A stretch of DNA of 64,000 bases, from positions 1 through 64,000 of the forward strand of contig NZ_SJOD01000009.1 in the NCBI RefSeq assembly GCF_004331175.1, read 5' to 3'. The notes under the pieces were generated by a model. That model was not told where the DNA came from. It saw only the letters and a list, made by a program, of their open reading frames with translations, and did not search any database. The stretch's first letter is position 1, and each line of letters begins with the position of its first letter. Source of the DNA: Acinetobacter sp. ANC 4178. GTDB lineage: Bacteria; Pseudomonadota; Gammaproteobacteria; Pseudomonadales; Moraxellaceae. This document shows positions 9,017-17,769 of this stretch, piece after piece. Both the position numbers and the translations under genes were made by a program.

Positions 9017-10210
9017 TTAAATCTTGATTTTCATAAAATTCGCATTATTTTCAAAGATCAAATTTAACTGCTGAATCAAATCTTCTCGATTTTTCAGCGT
9101 CGATTTAATCCTTAAATAATTCATGAGCACATTATCAGGATATAAGGTTAATAATGCATCTGCTTTATTTAACCGGTCAGTCGCTTCGTAGACATGCCAT
9201 TTGGCAAAGGTTAAAACGGGTAAAGAGGGATATTTCAACTCCCAATCCTGAATATGCTGTTCTACATCGCTATAATTTGGCACCTGTTTCAGCAACTGTT
9301 GCTGGAACCACAAATAAAATACCTCGGCATTAAACTGTTGATCTAGCAAATGTAAGGCCAAGTTTTCATGCTGCTGACTTAAATCAGGTAAACGCGACAA
9401 TAATTTTAGCCACAACATTTTAATGTGATAGCTACGGGTTTCGATTTCAGTCGATAAATCTAAATAACGTTGTTGCAAATCTTGTAAGTTTTCAGCACTG
9501 GCACGATCAAACTGTTGTAACAGCTGCTCTAGCCATGCCTGTTTGGTGGCTTCATCTAAATGGCCATATTGCATAGAACGCAAATACAGCCACGGAAACT
9601 GCACTGCAAAAACACCCCACAGCTCGGTTAAGCGTTGCTCATACGCCGCTTGTACATCCTCCAACCAAGGAGAGAGTTCATGCTGGGTTAAAAATTCAAG
9701 ATGTGTCAGCGCCTGCTCGCCATCCTGCTGCGCCAGATAAACCTGAATGCGTTGAATCTCTGCCAATTCAAATGCCATAGCATGACTTTGATTTAAAACT
9801 GAAAATGCTTGTGGATATTCCTGCTGCATTATATACAGCCTTGAATCAATCACACCGCGTAATAAACCAGATTGAGTAAATGCATTTTGAATAAATTGCT
9901 GTTGTTCCCGACCTGCGTCTAACAACCAAATAACAGCCAACTGCTCATAAGGATGTAAGGTTTTGAAATCATAGATTTCTGTTTGCTGTCTTTGTGCACG
10001 CGTAAAATAGCGTTTCAGTAGCAGCCAAACCAACTGAAAGATAAAGCCCAGCACAGCCAAGAGCACAAACATGAACCAGACATTGCTCTGTAACTGCCAA
10101 TCACGCCAATACACATAAACATAGCCTGCACCAAAACCGTAACTCAACACACTAATCACGGCGATCACAATCAGGCATATAAAAGCATAAGCCAATAGAA
10201 TCTGCTTCAT
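9017..10210 (-). CDS. hemY: HemY-family tetrapyrrole-associated membrane protein
   Basis: Inner-membrane protein co-encoded with uroporphyrinogen enzymes in proteobacteria; its biochemical role is unknown (it is not the Bacillus protoporphyrinogen oxidase of the same name). The 397 residues start with two transmembrane helices (about 5-28 and 42-65), followed by a long Gln/Leu-rich alpha-helical, TPR-like region. AGGATCTTAATA precedes the ATG. It starts 2 bp after the hemX stop. Confidence 0.88.
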   Translation of the reverse strand: MKQILLAYAFICLIVIAVISVLSYGFGAGYVYVYWRDWQLQSNVWFMFVLLAVLGFIFQLVWLLLKRYFTRAQRQQTEIYDFKTLHPYEQLAVIWLLDAGREQQQFIQNAFTQSGLLRGVIDSRLYIMQQEYPQAFSVLNQSHAMAFELAEIQRIQVYLAQQDGEQALTHLEFLTQHELSPWLEDVQAAYEQRLTELWGVFAVQFPWLYLRSMQYGHLDEATKQAWLEQLLQQFDRASAENLQDLQQRYLDLSTEIETRSYHIKMLWLKLLSRLPDLSQQHENLALHLLDQQFNAEVFYLWFQQQLLKQVPNYSDVEQHIQDWELKYPSLPVLTFAKWHVYEATDRLNKADALLTLYPDNVLMNYLRIKSTLKNREDLIQQLNLIFENNANFMKIKI

Positions 10211-10212
10211 TA

Positions 10213-11067
10213 TTAAGATCCTAGCAATGCACGTGTATTTAAAACTGGCATCGGAATAATACTAAACCCTTTAATTTTCTCGACTTGCTTACGCAGTTTT
10301 TGTGCTTGTGCATCGGGCAAAGTCGATAAAATCTGAATAATTTCGTTGAGGTCTTTTTGATATTCTAAGTACTGTCCCTGACTTAATGCCTCACGCGCAA
10401 CCAAGAGGCGCAACTGTACTTCTTTCATAATGATCGCACGTTGCATCAGTTGTGTGGCTGGTTGCTTGGCTGGTTGTAATTCAAACCAACGCTGCCAAAA
10501 ATGACGATCTTCCCCACTCACGGGTTTCATTTGAGCCTGTTTAATTTCTTGTGTTAATACCACATCCATCTGTTGCAACAGTTGCTGAATTTGTTGTTGC
10601 TGCTCAGTACGCGCTTGAACGGTTTGCTGTATCAGTTGTTGGTCTTTCGCCATCACCTGATGCAAGCTTTGCTTCAAACTCGGCGCCAAAGCATATTGCT
10701 CAATGTTGACATTGAGTTGTGCCAGCTTTTCCATAGCAAAATGGTATTGTTGTTGCTGCAAAGCAAAATCAACCAAGTCCAGTTGCTGGCGAATCAAAAC
10801 CATGGGGTCGACTTGCAACGTTGCAGTAGGTGCCTGTGCGGATGTTCCAGTTGTAGCGGCTGAACCAGATGTAACTGGCTCAGATGATTTTGGGGTTTGA
10901 CGCTGCAAAGCAACAATTTGATCATTCAGAGTGGCACTATTGGTTTCAAGCTGCTGTAAGGTACTCTGCATTACCGCTTGCGTTTGATTCAACTGAAAAA
11001 TGTCATAGCTTAATTTGGCAATCCATGCCACACAGACCAAAATTAAAACAATTAAAAACTTTTTCAT
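10213..11067 (-). CDS. hemX: HemX-family protein (uroporphyrinogen-III methylase-like, non-enzymatic)
   Basis: Membrane-anchored protein of the hem operon, often annotated as uroporphyrinogen-III C-methyltransferase although the SAM-methylase motifs are absent. The 284 residues have an N-terminal membrane helix (KKFLIVLILVCVAWIAKL), a coiled-coil stretch, then a Gln-rich helical domain with several runs of Gln codons (LRQQ, EQQQQIQQLLQQ). The ATG overlaps the hemD stop in ATGA, fixing the start and implying translational coupling; a longer reading frame would extend further into hemD. Confidence 0.88.
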   Translation of the reverse strand: MKKFLIVLILVCVAWIAKLSYDIFQLNQTQAVMQSTLQQLETNSATLNDQIVALQRQTPKSSEPVTSGSAATTGTSAQAPTATLQVDPMVLIRQQLDLVDFALQQQQYHFAMEKLAQLNVNIEQYALAPSLKQSLHQVMAKDQQLIQQTVQARTEQQQQIQQLLQQMDVVLTQEIKQAQMKPVSGEDRHFWQRWFELQPAKQPATQLMQRAIIMKEVQLRLLVAREALSQGQYLEYQKDLNEIIQILSTLPDAQAQKLRKQVEKIKGFSIIPMPVLNTRALLGS

Positions 11068-11843
11068 GCATTTCTCGGCATCGCTCGAAGGCATTGCAAT
11101 ATTGTTGCTGTATTTAAATCAGATAATTGATAGAGATGAAAGAGTAAATGCTGTTGTCGCTGTGTATTTAACAGCAATTGATAAAGTCGCTCACCTAACA
11201 CCATAAAATGCCCTCGTGCCAGCAGCGCTGTATGGGCTTGCATCAACGCTAACCAGTTCAACCAACTGGCTTCACTGCTAATCAGCACACTATAATGCTG
11301 ATGTTGTTGCAACTGTGCGACAACTTGATCAAAACTTTGAATGGTCTGTGCTGGGCAATGCCGTTGATACAAAATAAAATTTAAAACAGAGATTCCCTGC
11401 TGTTGCAAAGTCTCCATCATAAATTGGCGTCCGCCTTGTCCTCGCCAAAAAGCCACACAAGCAGATGAAGTCAGGTCTTGCAACAATGGAATCTGCAACA
11501 TCCCCTCAGATGTTTCAACCTGAGGCACATAGCTAGATATGCCATATTGAGCCAATGCTTGTGCTGTTTTTTCACCCACCGCAATCCACTGCACATTACT
11601 CAAAGCTTGTAGTGACACACCACTTTGCTTTAAGCCCTGCATTCCAAATTCAACCGCCGAAGGACTGACCACCACAATACAGGTCGCCCTCGGCAACTGC
11701 TGATATAAGTCCTGCAACTCAGATGACCATGCACACGGCTCCAACACCAACAACGGAAGCTCCAAGACTTGAATACCTGCTTGTTGAAGGCTTAAGCTGA
11801 GTTCGGTCGCACGAGTATTCGGGCGGGTATTAATAAATAACAT
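11064..11843 (-). CDS. hemD: Uroporphyrinogen-III synthase
   Basis: Cyclises hydroxymethylbilane to uroporphyrinogen III with inversion of ring D. The 259-residue protein has the two alternating alpha/beta domains of the family; visible conserved segments are NTRPNTRATELSLSL near the start, VVVSPSAVEFGM, and the linker region IAVGEKTAQAL. The family has low sequence conservation, so identification leans on its position 3 bp after hemC and overlapping hemX. Confidence 0.93.
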   Translation of the reverse strand: MLFINTRPNTRATELSLSLQQAGIQVLELPLLVLEPCAWSSELQDLYQQLPRATCIVVVSPSAVEFGMQGLKQSGVSLQALSNVQWIAVGEKTAQALAQYGISSYVPQVETSEGMLQIPLLQDLTSSACVAFWRGQGGRQFMMETLQQQGISVLNFILYQRHCPAQTIQSFDQVVAQLQQHQHYSVLISSEASWLNWLALMQAHTALLARGHFMVLGERLYQLLLNTQRQQHLLFHLYQLSDLNTATILQCLRAMPRNA

Positions 11844-11846
11844 AAT

Positions 11847-12764
11847 TTAGTGCAAAGCTTGAAGCAGCTCTCCTGCGCCTAACTCGAGTAACCGCTGAGC
11901 TAAAGTTTCACCCAACTGCTCCGCTTGCGCCACTGGTCCACGTAATTCAGCAACCAATAAAGTTGCACCATCGACACTGCCGACACGCCCTTCAATATGC
12001 AACTGGTCTGCATGTAAAGTGGCATAACCCGCAATCGGCACCTGACAACCACCTTCTAAATAAGCATTAAAGGCACGTTCAGCACGAACACAAGCCGAAG
12101 TTTCTATATGCAACAACGGTTGGATTAAATCTAAAACCTGTTGATCCTTTTCACGACATTCCAAGCCCAATGCGCCTTGTCCAACTGCTGGCAAACTAAC
12201 ACTGGCTGGCAAGGTATGACGAATGCGATCTGAAAGCCCTAAACGCTTAAGTCCTGCACTGGCTAAAATGATGGCATCGTATAAACCTGCATCTAATTTC
12301 GACAGACGAGTTCCGACATTACCGCGTAAATCAATAATTTCAAGATCTGGGCGCTGCTTCAGAATTTGGCATTTACGGCGCAAGCTTGATGTGCCGACCT
12401 TCGCCCCCTGTGGCAAATCGTTAAAATGTGCATAGTGGTTTGAAACAAAAGCATCAAATGGATCTTCACGTTCACAAATCACCGCCAAGCTTAAACCTTC
12501 GGGAAGCGCCATAGGCACATCCTTCATAGAATGTACCGCCAAATCCGCTCGACCATCCAACAGTGCAGCTTCCAGCTCTTTGACAAATAAACCTTTACCG
12601 CCAATTTTCGCTAACGGCGTATCTAAAATTTTATCGCCTTGAGTGACAAACGTCACCAATTCCACCTTCAAATCAGCATTGCGTTCTTCCAAACAGGAAC
12701 GAATAAATTCTGCCTGCCATAAAGCAAGGGGACTTTGGCGTGTTGCAATCTTCAAGGTTTTCAT
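11847..12764 (-). CDS. hemC: Porphobilinogen deaminase (hydroxymethylbilane synthase)
   Basis: Polymerises four porphobilinogens into hydroxymethylbilane, using a dipyrromethane cofactor on a cysteine. Motifs: [17 protein letters not shown] at the N-terminus, [42 protein letters not shown], and the cofactor cysteine in [13 protein letters not shown]. Length 305 residues, normal for the family. The ribosome site is weak; an ATG five codons upstream is possible. It heads hemC-hemD-hemX-hemY-thioesterase and lies about 100 bp downstream of algR, as in Pseudomonas. Confidence 0.97.
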   Translation of the reverse strand: MKTLKIATRQSPLALWQAEFIRSCLEERNADLKVELVTFVTQGDKILDTPLAKIGGKGLFVKELEAALLDGRADLAVHSMKDVPMALPEGLSLAVICEREDPFDAFVSNHYAHFNDLPQGAKVGTSSLRRKCQILKQRPDLEIIDLRGNVGTRLSKLDAGLYDAIILASAGLKRLGLSDRIRHTLPASVSLPAVGQGALGLECREKDQQVLDLIQPLLHIETSACVRAERAFNAYLEGGCQVPIAGYATLHADQLHIEGRVGSVDGATLLVAELRGPVAQAEQLGETLAQRLLELGAGELLQALH

Positions 12765-12868
12765 AAATTTTAGATACATTGAATAAGGTCAGTTATTCTA
12801 AACTTAACTGGCTGACTTTAAAATGCAAGTAGAATTACACTGCACTGTATGAAATCATCCATTTGACT

Positions 12869-13606
12869 TCAAAGTTTATGAATTCGCTCGCGTAAATTCG
12901 GTAAATGTCGTCGACTCACCGATAAACGCTCATCCAGTTCACGGCAACGCACTTGATATTGCCCAGAGTTAATCACTTCTAGACCTTCAAGATAATGCAC
13001 CGAAACCAAAGCATTACGATGAATACGAATAAACTGTTCACCAAATTCCAGCTCTAGATCCTTTAGCGTCTCATCAATCAGTACACTGCCATTTTTATGA
13101 CGTACCGTGACATATTTTTGATCTGCTAAAAAATAATAAATATTTTCTACGGGGACCAGTTCTACCCCCCGATAAGTTTTCGCCGCGATTTGATGGCGTT
13201 GTGCTTGATTATCCATATCTTCTTTTTGTTTTAAGTTACTCATTTGCGCTTGCGTGAGTTTGGTCAGTTGATCTAAAACCTGTTGCAATTCCTGTTGCAT
13301 AATCGGTTTTAGCAAGTAGCCCTCGGCATGTGATTTAAACGCATCCAAGGCATGTTGGTCGTACGCCGTACAAAATACAATAGCAGGCGAAGGCTCTAAC
13401 TGACGCAAATATTGCGCACAGGTTAAACCATCCATTTCTGGCATTTGTATATCTAAAAGCACCACATCGGGTTGATAAAATTGCACCATTTCAATTGCTT
13501 GCTGACCATAAGCCGCTGTTGCAATAACCTGATGCCCCATTTGCGTGACCAATCTGGATAAACGCTCTACTGCAAGAGGCTCATCATCACAAATCAGGAT
13601 GTCCAT
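12869..13606 (-). CDS. algR: LytTR-type response regulator (AlgR-like)
   Basis: Response regulator with a receiver domain (about 1-120; acidic pocket DDE near residues 6-8, phospho-acceptor Asp in VVLLDIQMPEMDG, Lys in LLKP) and a C-terminal LytTR DNA-binding domain (about 140-240; FIRIHRNALVS, SVSRRHLPNLRERI). The start is strongly marked by AAGGAGGAAGA. It lies 56 bp after the sensor gene and between it and hemC, the algZ-algR-hemC order known from Pseudomonas, where the pair controls type IV pili and exopolysaccharide. The targets here are not deducible. Confidence 0.93.
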   Translation of the reverse strand: MDILICDDEPLAVERLSRLVTQMGHQVIATAAYGQQAIEMVQFYQPDVVLLDIQMPEMDGLTCAQYLRQLEPSPAIVFCTAYDQHALDAFKSHAEGYLLKPIMQQELQQVLDQLTKLTQAQMSNLKQKEDMDNQAQRHQIAAKTYRGVELVPVENIYYFLADQKYVTVRHKNGSVLIDETLKDLELEFGEQFIRIHRNALVSVHYLEGLEVINSGQYQVRCRELDERLSVSRRHLPNLRERIHKL

Positions 13607-13662
13607 TCTTCCTCCTTCGTTCAGTTAACGTGGATTATTTTTATAAGTTAACCGCCACTGTT

Positions 13663-14784
13663 TTATTTATACGGGTATTGCACCACAGTGGTATACATTC
13701 CATCCCCTGCAAAAGTTCGGAAGATGACTGCGCGCCCATAATACGCCATGAGACGCTGTTTTACATTATCAATGGCAATACCGTGTCCTTGTCGTAAATT
13801 TATTTTATCCTGTGTGTACGGGTTTGTAATGACGATATTGACTTGATGTTGTGTAATTTCGACCAATACACTCACTATACTGGCGGATAATGTTTTCTCA
13901 ACCCCATGAAAAATACTATTTTCTAGCAAAGGTTGCAAAGTGAGCAACGGAATTTGGACCTGTGAAAATAATTCAGGATGCACAAATTTCCACTCAACCT
14001 GTAACCGCTTTCCTAGGCGAATCTGCTCAATCGCCAAATAACGTTGGCACAATTCAATCTCATCTGGCAACTTCACCAACTTTAATTCTTGAAAACTGGC
14101 ACGAAATAAACGCGATAAATCTAATAGCATTTGTTCAGCCTTATCAGGATCAACAACAATTAAACTAATGGCACTATTTAAACTATTGAATAAAAAATGC
14201 GGATGAATTCGGGCTTGCATCGCCTGAATCCGTGCATTCAATTCACTGTGTTGCTGCCGCATCCATTGTTCTCGGATATACAGATATCGAAAACAAAACG
14301 CCCCCAGTAACCCCCCATAACTTAAATGCAAGACCACGCCCTGTAATGCAGACGAAAGATCCAAACCTTTAAAGCTAAAGTTTTGCCCAAAAAAAATAAA
14401 AATATTGAGAATCAAGCTGGTACAAAAAATGGTGCTTTGTAAAATTACAAACCCCAACAGCAGCATTGAAGTTAATCTCCAATGTTCTAAGCGAGGTTGC
14501 AGGCGCTCAACAATGGCCGTAAAGCACAGCAAGACCCAATTGATATACAACATAAACAACAGCACTTGCGTTCCACTTAGGGCTTGCCATGAATGTGCTT
14601 CTGCCAAAGCCAATAAAATTGCTAAAATATTGCCTGCAATACACAGCTCGACTAAATTTTGCCACCGTCCCGCCGTACTAAAAAAATAAGAATAGGATGC
14701 TGGGACTTCGGCAACTGCTTTTGAATTTGCTATACTCTGTTTAATTTGCCGATTTTTTATTTTACTGAGCCGACATGACCACAT
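13663..14784 (-). CDS. algZ: LytS/AlgZ-type sensor histidine kinase
   Basis: Membrane histidine kinase of the His_kinase (LytS/YehU) family. The 373 residues have about four transmembrane helices between 48 and 175, then the phospho-acceptor block [19 protein letters not shown] and a degenerate ATPase domain with the glycine block [13 protein letters not shown]. The ATG at 14784 has GAGG at 9-bp spacing and lies 10 bp inside argH, so the two divergent genes overlap at their 5' ends. No alternative ATG, GTG or TTG occurs within the first 50 codons. It partners AlgR. Confidence 0.9.
   Translation of the reverse strand: MWSCRLSKIKNRQIKQSIANSKAVAEVPASYSYFFSTAGRWQNLVELCIAGNILAILLALAEAHSWQALSGTQVLLFMLYINWVLLCFTAIVERLQPRLEHWRLTSMLLLGFVILQSTIFCTSLILNIFIFFGQNFSFKGLDLSSALQGVVLHLSYGGLLGAFCFRYLYIREQWMRQQHSELNARIQAMQARIHPHFLFNSLNSAISLIVVDPDKAEQMLLDLSRLFRASFQELKLVKLPDEIELCQRYLAIEQIRLGKRLQVEWKFVHPELFSQVQIPLLTLQPLLENSIFHGVEKTLSASIVSVLVEITQHQVNIVITNPYTQDKINLRQGHGIAIDNVKQRLMAYYGRAVIFRTFAGDGMYTTVVQYPYK
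14728..14736 (+). promoter_or_regulatory. Extended -10 promoter for argH inside algZ
   Basis: TGC-TATACT is a good extended -10 element about 39 bp before the argH ATG, giving a short 5' leader. The -35 region (TTCGGC) is poor, as often with extended -10 promoters. It lies within the first codons of algZ on the other strand. Confidence 0.55.
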
Positions 14785-16205
14785 CTTCTAATTCCTCTAA
14801 TCCGTCACAAGCCCAGACTTCTGGCATGTGGGGCGGTCGTTTTACTGAAGCGACTGACGCTTTTGTTGCAGAATTTACCGCATCTGTGCAATTTGACCAA
14901 CGCTTTTATAAACAAGATATTGCAGGTTCAATTGCCCATGCAACTATGTTAGCAAAAGTTGGGGTACTGACTGAATCTGAACGTGATGCCATTACCGAAG
15001 GTCTCCGCACCATTCAAGCTGAAATTGAAGCGGGTAATTTCGAATGGCGGATCGACTTAGAAGATGTGCATATGAACATTGAGTCGCGTCTGACTCAACG
15101 TATTGGCATTGCAGGTAAAAAATTACATACGGGTCGTAGCCGTAATGACCAAGTCGCAACCGACATTCGTCTGTATGTGCGTGATGAAATTGATGCGATT
15201 TTAGAACTCTTGGCAAAACTGCAAAAAGGCATTCTGTCTTTAGCCGTTAAAAATACTGACACCATTATGCCGGGCTTTACTCACCTACAAACAGCTCAAC
15301 CTGTAACCTTTGGTCATCACTTACTGGCATGGTTTGAAATGCTGGTGCGTGACTCTGAACGTTTAATTGACTGTCGTAAACGTGTGAATCGTATGCCGTT
15401 GGGTTCGGCTGCACTTGCAGGGACCACCTACCCAATCGACCGTGCTTATACGGCTGAGCTTCTTGGTTTTGAAGCTGTTTCTGAAAACTCGCTCGATGCA
15501 GTATCAGATCGTGATTTCGGCATTGAATTCAACGCCGCAGCATCACTGATTATGATGCACCTCTCTCGTATGTCTGAAGAACTCATTCTATGGACATCTG
15601 CGCAGTTTAAGTTTGTGAATATTCCAGACCGTTTCTGCACAGGCTCTTCTATTATGCCGCAGAAGAAAAACCCAGACGTGCCTGAATTGGTTCGTGGTAA
15701 AACAGGTCGTGTTTATGGTGACTTAATGAGTTTACTAACCCTCATGAAAGGTCAACCCTTGGCGTACAACAAAGACAATCAAGAAGATAAAGAGCCTTTA
15801 TTTGATGCGATTGATACCGTACGTGGTTCGCTCATGGCATTTGCCGACATGATTCCTGCCTTGGTTCCAAACATTGAAATTATGCGCGAAGCAGCACTAC
15901 GTGGTTTCTCAACTGCGACTGACTTAGCAGATTATCTTGTGAAGAATGGCGTAGCATTCCGTGATGCACACGAAATTGTTGGTAAAGCTGTTGCACTTGG
16001 GGTTCAAGAAGGAAAAGATTTATCTGAACTAACACTTGAGCAACTTCAACAGTTCTCTGACTTGATTCAAGCCGATGTATTTGAAAAAGCACTTACTTTA
16101 GAAGCATCAGTGAATGCACGTAACCACATTGGCGGTACTGCACCTGCGCAAGTCGAAGCCGCGATTGCTCGCGCCTATGTTCGTTTAGAAAAACTTTACG
16201 CTTAA
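14775..16205 (+). CDS. argH: Argininosuccinate lyase
   Basis: Cleaves argininosuccinate to arginine and fumarate, the last step of arginine synthesis. The 476 residues match the fumarase/aspartase superfamily, with [17 protein letters not shown] near the start, [16 protein letters not shown], the signature [12 protein letters not shown], and the catalytic loop serine there. The N-terminus has about 17 extra Ser/Pro-rich residues before the conserved start. It is followed 11 bp later by yggX, probably as one transcript. Confidence 0.98.
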   Translation: MTTSSNSSNPSQAQTSGMWGGRFTEATDAFVAEFTASVQFDQRFYKQDIAGSIAHATMLAKVGVLTESERDAITEGLRTIQAEIEAGNFEWRIDLEDVHMNIESRLTQRIGIAGKKLHTGRSRNDQVATDIRLYVRDEIDAILELLAKLQKGILSLAVKNTDTIMPGFTHLQTAQPVTFGHHLLAWFEMLVRDSERLIDCRKRVNRMPLGSAALAGTTYPIDRAYTAELLGFEAVSENSLDAVSDRDFGIEFNAAASLIMMHLSRMSEELILWTSAQFKFVNIPDRFCTGSSIMPQKKNPDVPELVRGKTGRVYGDLMSLLTLMKGQPLAYNKDNQEDKEPLFDAIDTVRGSLMAFADMIPALVPNIEIMREAALRGFSTATDLADYLVKNGVAFRDAHEIVGKAVALGVQEGKDLSELTLEQLQQFSDLIQADVFEKALTLEASVNARNHIGGTAPAQVEAAIARAYVRLEKLYA

Positions 16206-16216
16206 GGGGGTTCACC

Positions 16217-16489
16217 ATGTCTCGACAAGTATTCTGCCGTAAATATCAAAAAGAGATGGAAGGCTTAGACTTTGCTCCATTCCCAGGTGCTAAAGGTGAA
16301 GAGTTCTTTAACAATATTTCCAAACAAGCTTGGCAAGAATGGTTAAAGCATCAAACTACGCTAATCAATGAAAAGCGTTTAAATGTGTTTGAACCTGAAG
16401 CCAAAAAGTTTTTAGAAGAGCAACGTGAGAAGTTCTTTAGCAATGACAACAGCATTGAAACTGCCGAAGGTTGGAAACCAGAAGCTTAA
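16217..16489 (+). CDS. yggX: Probable Fe(2+)-trafficking protein
   Basis: Small cytosolic protein implicated in iron handling and protection of Fe-S clusters. At 90 residues it has the full family length, with the conserved cysteine in [20 protein letters not shown] and the segment [27 protein letters not shown] precedes the ATG. In other gammaproteobacteria it usually sits next to mutY; here it follows argH. Confidence 0.95.
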   Translation: MSRQVFCRKYQKEMEGLDFAPFPGAKGEEFFNNISKQAWQEWLKHQTTLINEKRLNVFEPEAKKFLEEQREKFFSNDNSIETAEGWKPEA

Positions 16490-16511
16490 GTTTTTTTGAA
16501 TGCTAAAAATG

Positions 16512-16543
16512 AAAAGACCAGCCAAACAGACTGGTCTTTTTTT
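16512..16543 (+). terminator. Terminator of argH-yggX
   Basis: AAAAGACCAG (16512-16521), 9-nt loop, CTGGTCTTTT (16531-16540), then further T. It starts 22 bp after the yggX stop. Confidence 0.92.
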
Positions 16544-16700
16544 ATGTATGTTTTTGAATTTTATTCAACTAAATCTGGTTTACAACAAGCATTGGGGTGG
16601 TACATTCAATTTCAAGGTTAGAGATATAAAAAGCTACATATCCATAAATAAGGCTACATTTGCACACAATATCCTACATGAGTCATGTGCAGCATCTCAC
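16544..16700 (+). other. AT-rich intergenic stretch, no gene seen
   Basis: Part of the 450-bp gap between yggX and phoU. It holds no convincing reading frame with a ribosome site; an open frame starting near 16500 overlaps the yggX terminator. CATCTC at 16693-16698 is complementary to GAGATG at 16717-16722. Confidence 0.5.
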
Positions 16701-16801
16701 TATAATGACAATTAAGGAGATGGAGACATCTCTGAATATTAAAATAATATCCCCCTATTTATTTTATTCCCAGATTTCCCCCAAAATCTGGGATTTTTTT
16801 T
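16701..16801 (+). ncRNA. Candidate small RNA with promoter -10 and intrinsic terminator
   Basis: A perfect -10 TATAAT (16701-16706, poor -35) is followed by a hairpin GAGATG-GAGA-CATCTC (16717-16732, GNRA-type loop) and, after an AU-rich linker, by a strong terminator TCCCAGATT/AATCTGGGA with eight T (16768-16801). A transcript of about 90 nt would result and would belong to neither neighbour. Two ANGGAN motifs (AAGGAG, ATGGAG) sit at the first hairpin. An overlapping 32-codon frame (from 16704) runs into the terminator, so a leader peptide is an alternative. Confidence 0.4.
16768..16801 (+). terminator. Orphan intrinsic terminator (+ strand)
   Basis: 9-bp perfect stem TCCCAGATT/AATCTGGGA with an 8-nt C-rich loop and T8. 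No annotated plus-strand gene ends before it after the yggX terminator, so it implies a short separate transcript. Confidence 0.85.
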
Positions 16802-16857
16802 AACTTGCTCTTCTGTACGCGTATTTTTACAACCCTTTCTATAAGACTTATTGCCAA

Positions 16858-16891
16858 TAAAAAAGGCTTATGTCTGTTCAACATAAGCCTT
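16858..16891 (-). terminator. Terminator of phoU
   Basis: AAGGCTTATGT (16863-16873) and ACATAAGCCTT (16881-16891) form an 11-bp stem; on the minus strand it is followed by a T run. It lies 49 bp past the phoU stop. Confidence 0.9.
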
Positions 16892-16939
16892 GAGCGATTC
16901 GCAATAAATGGATTGAATTATTTCAATATGAAGTAAATC

Positions 16940-17662
16940 TTAACGCTCTTGAACTTTTTCTTCAATTTCAGCCACACTGGTGTGTCGAACATCTAAGCCT
17001 TTGACCATATAAATCACTTGCTCAGAAATATTGCGAGCATGATCACCAATACGCTCTAAAGAACGCAACACCCACATCACGTTAATCACACGAGAAATAT
17101 GACGCGGATCTTCAATCATATAAGTCATTAAGGTACGCGTTGCCGACTGGTATTCACGGTCAATATCTGCATCCGCCAACATAACTCGTAACGCTTGATC
17201 CACATCTAAACGTGCAAAGGCATCCAAGGCATCATGAATCATGACACGGACTTGATTCCCGATATGACGGGTTTCCATATAGCCACGTGGGGAACCGCCT
17301 TCTTCACAAAGACTTTGTGCAATGCGAGCGATTTTAGCCGCTTCATCTCCAATACGCTCTAAATCAGTATTGGCTTTACTCATGGCAATCACCATACGTA
17401 AATCAATGGCCGCAGGATGACGACGCGCTAAAATTAAAGTGAGCGCTTCATCAATTTCACGTTCATAACGATTCACTGTATTATCTTGATATTGCACATC
17501 TATTGCTAAGTTCGCATCCGTATCCAGTAACGCGTGGATTGCATTCGCCACTTGCTGTTCAACCAAGCCACCCATGGTCATAAACTTGGTATTTACAGCC
17601 TGCAAATCTTCATTAAATTGCGAAGAAATATGATGGGTTAAAACGGGGTTACTTGGACTCAA
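16940..17662 (-). CDS. phoU: Phosphate transport regulator PhoU
   Basis: Cytosolic regulator linking the Pst phosphate transporter to PhoR/PhoB. The 240 residues form two three-helix repeats with the metal-binding E/DxxxD motifs (ERIGDEAAKIA in the first half, ERIGDHARNISEQVIY in the second). The likely start is TTG at 17660-17662, because GGAG lies 7 bases ahead of it; the GTG three codons earlier would overlap that ribosome site. No pst genes are adjacent, unlike the pstSCAB-phoU operon of enterics. Confidence 0.95.
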   Translation of the reverse strand: MSPSNPVLTHHISSQFNEDLQAVNTKFMTMGGLVEQQVANAIHALLDTDANLAIDVQYQDNTVNRYEREIDEALTLILARRHPAAIDLRMVIAMSKANTDLERIGDEAAKIARIAQSLCEEGGSPRGYMETRHIGNQVRVMIHDALDAFARLDVDQALRVMLADADIDREYQSATRTLMTYMIEDPRHISRVINVMWVLRSLERIGDHARNISEQVIYMVKGLDVRHTSVAEIEEKVQER

Positions 17663-17769
17663 AATGCACACTCCACAACAGCAGTTAAAGACAAACGCTT
17701 TCGCTCAATATTAAAGCATACCTATTATGAACATTTGATGACAACCAAAAATAAGCTGCGTGTTGCTCA

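Noticed and set aside
10560..10930. Repetitive-looking Gln-codon runs in hemX
   Set aside because: Low-complexity coding sequence of a coiled-coil protein, not a DNA repeat array or CRISPR.
16500..16715. 71-codon open frame after yggX
   Set aside because: It begins inside the argH-yggX terminator, has no ribosome site, and its first codons read the terminator stem.
16704..16801. Short frame of 32 codons over the candidate sRNA
   Set aside because: Not listed as a gene: its second ATG has a ribosome site too close and the frame ends in the T run of the terminator. It remains an alternative to a non-coding RNA.
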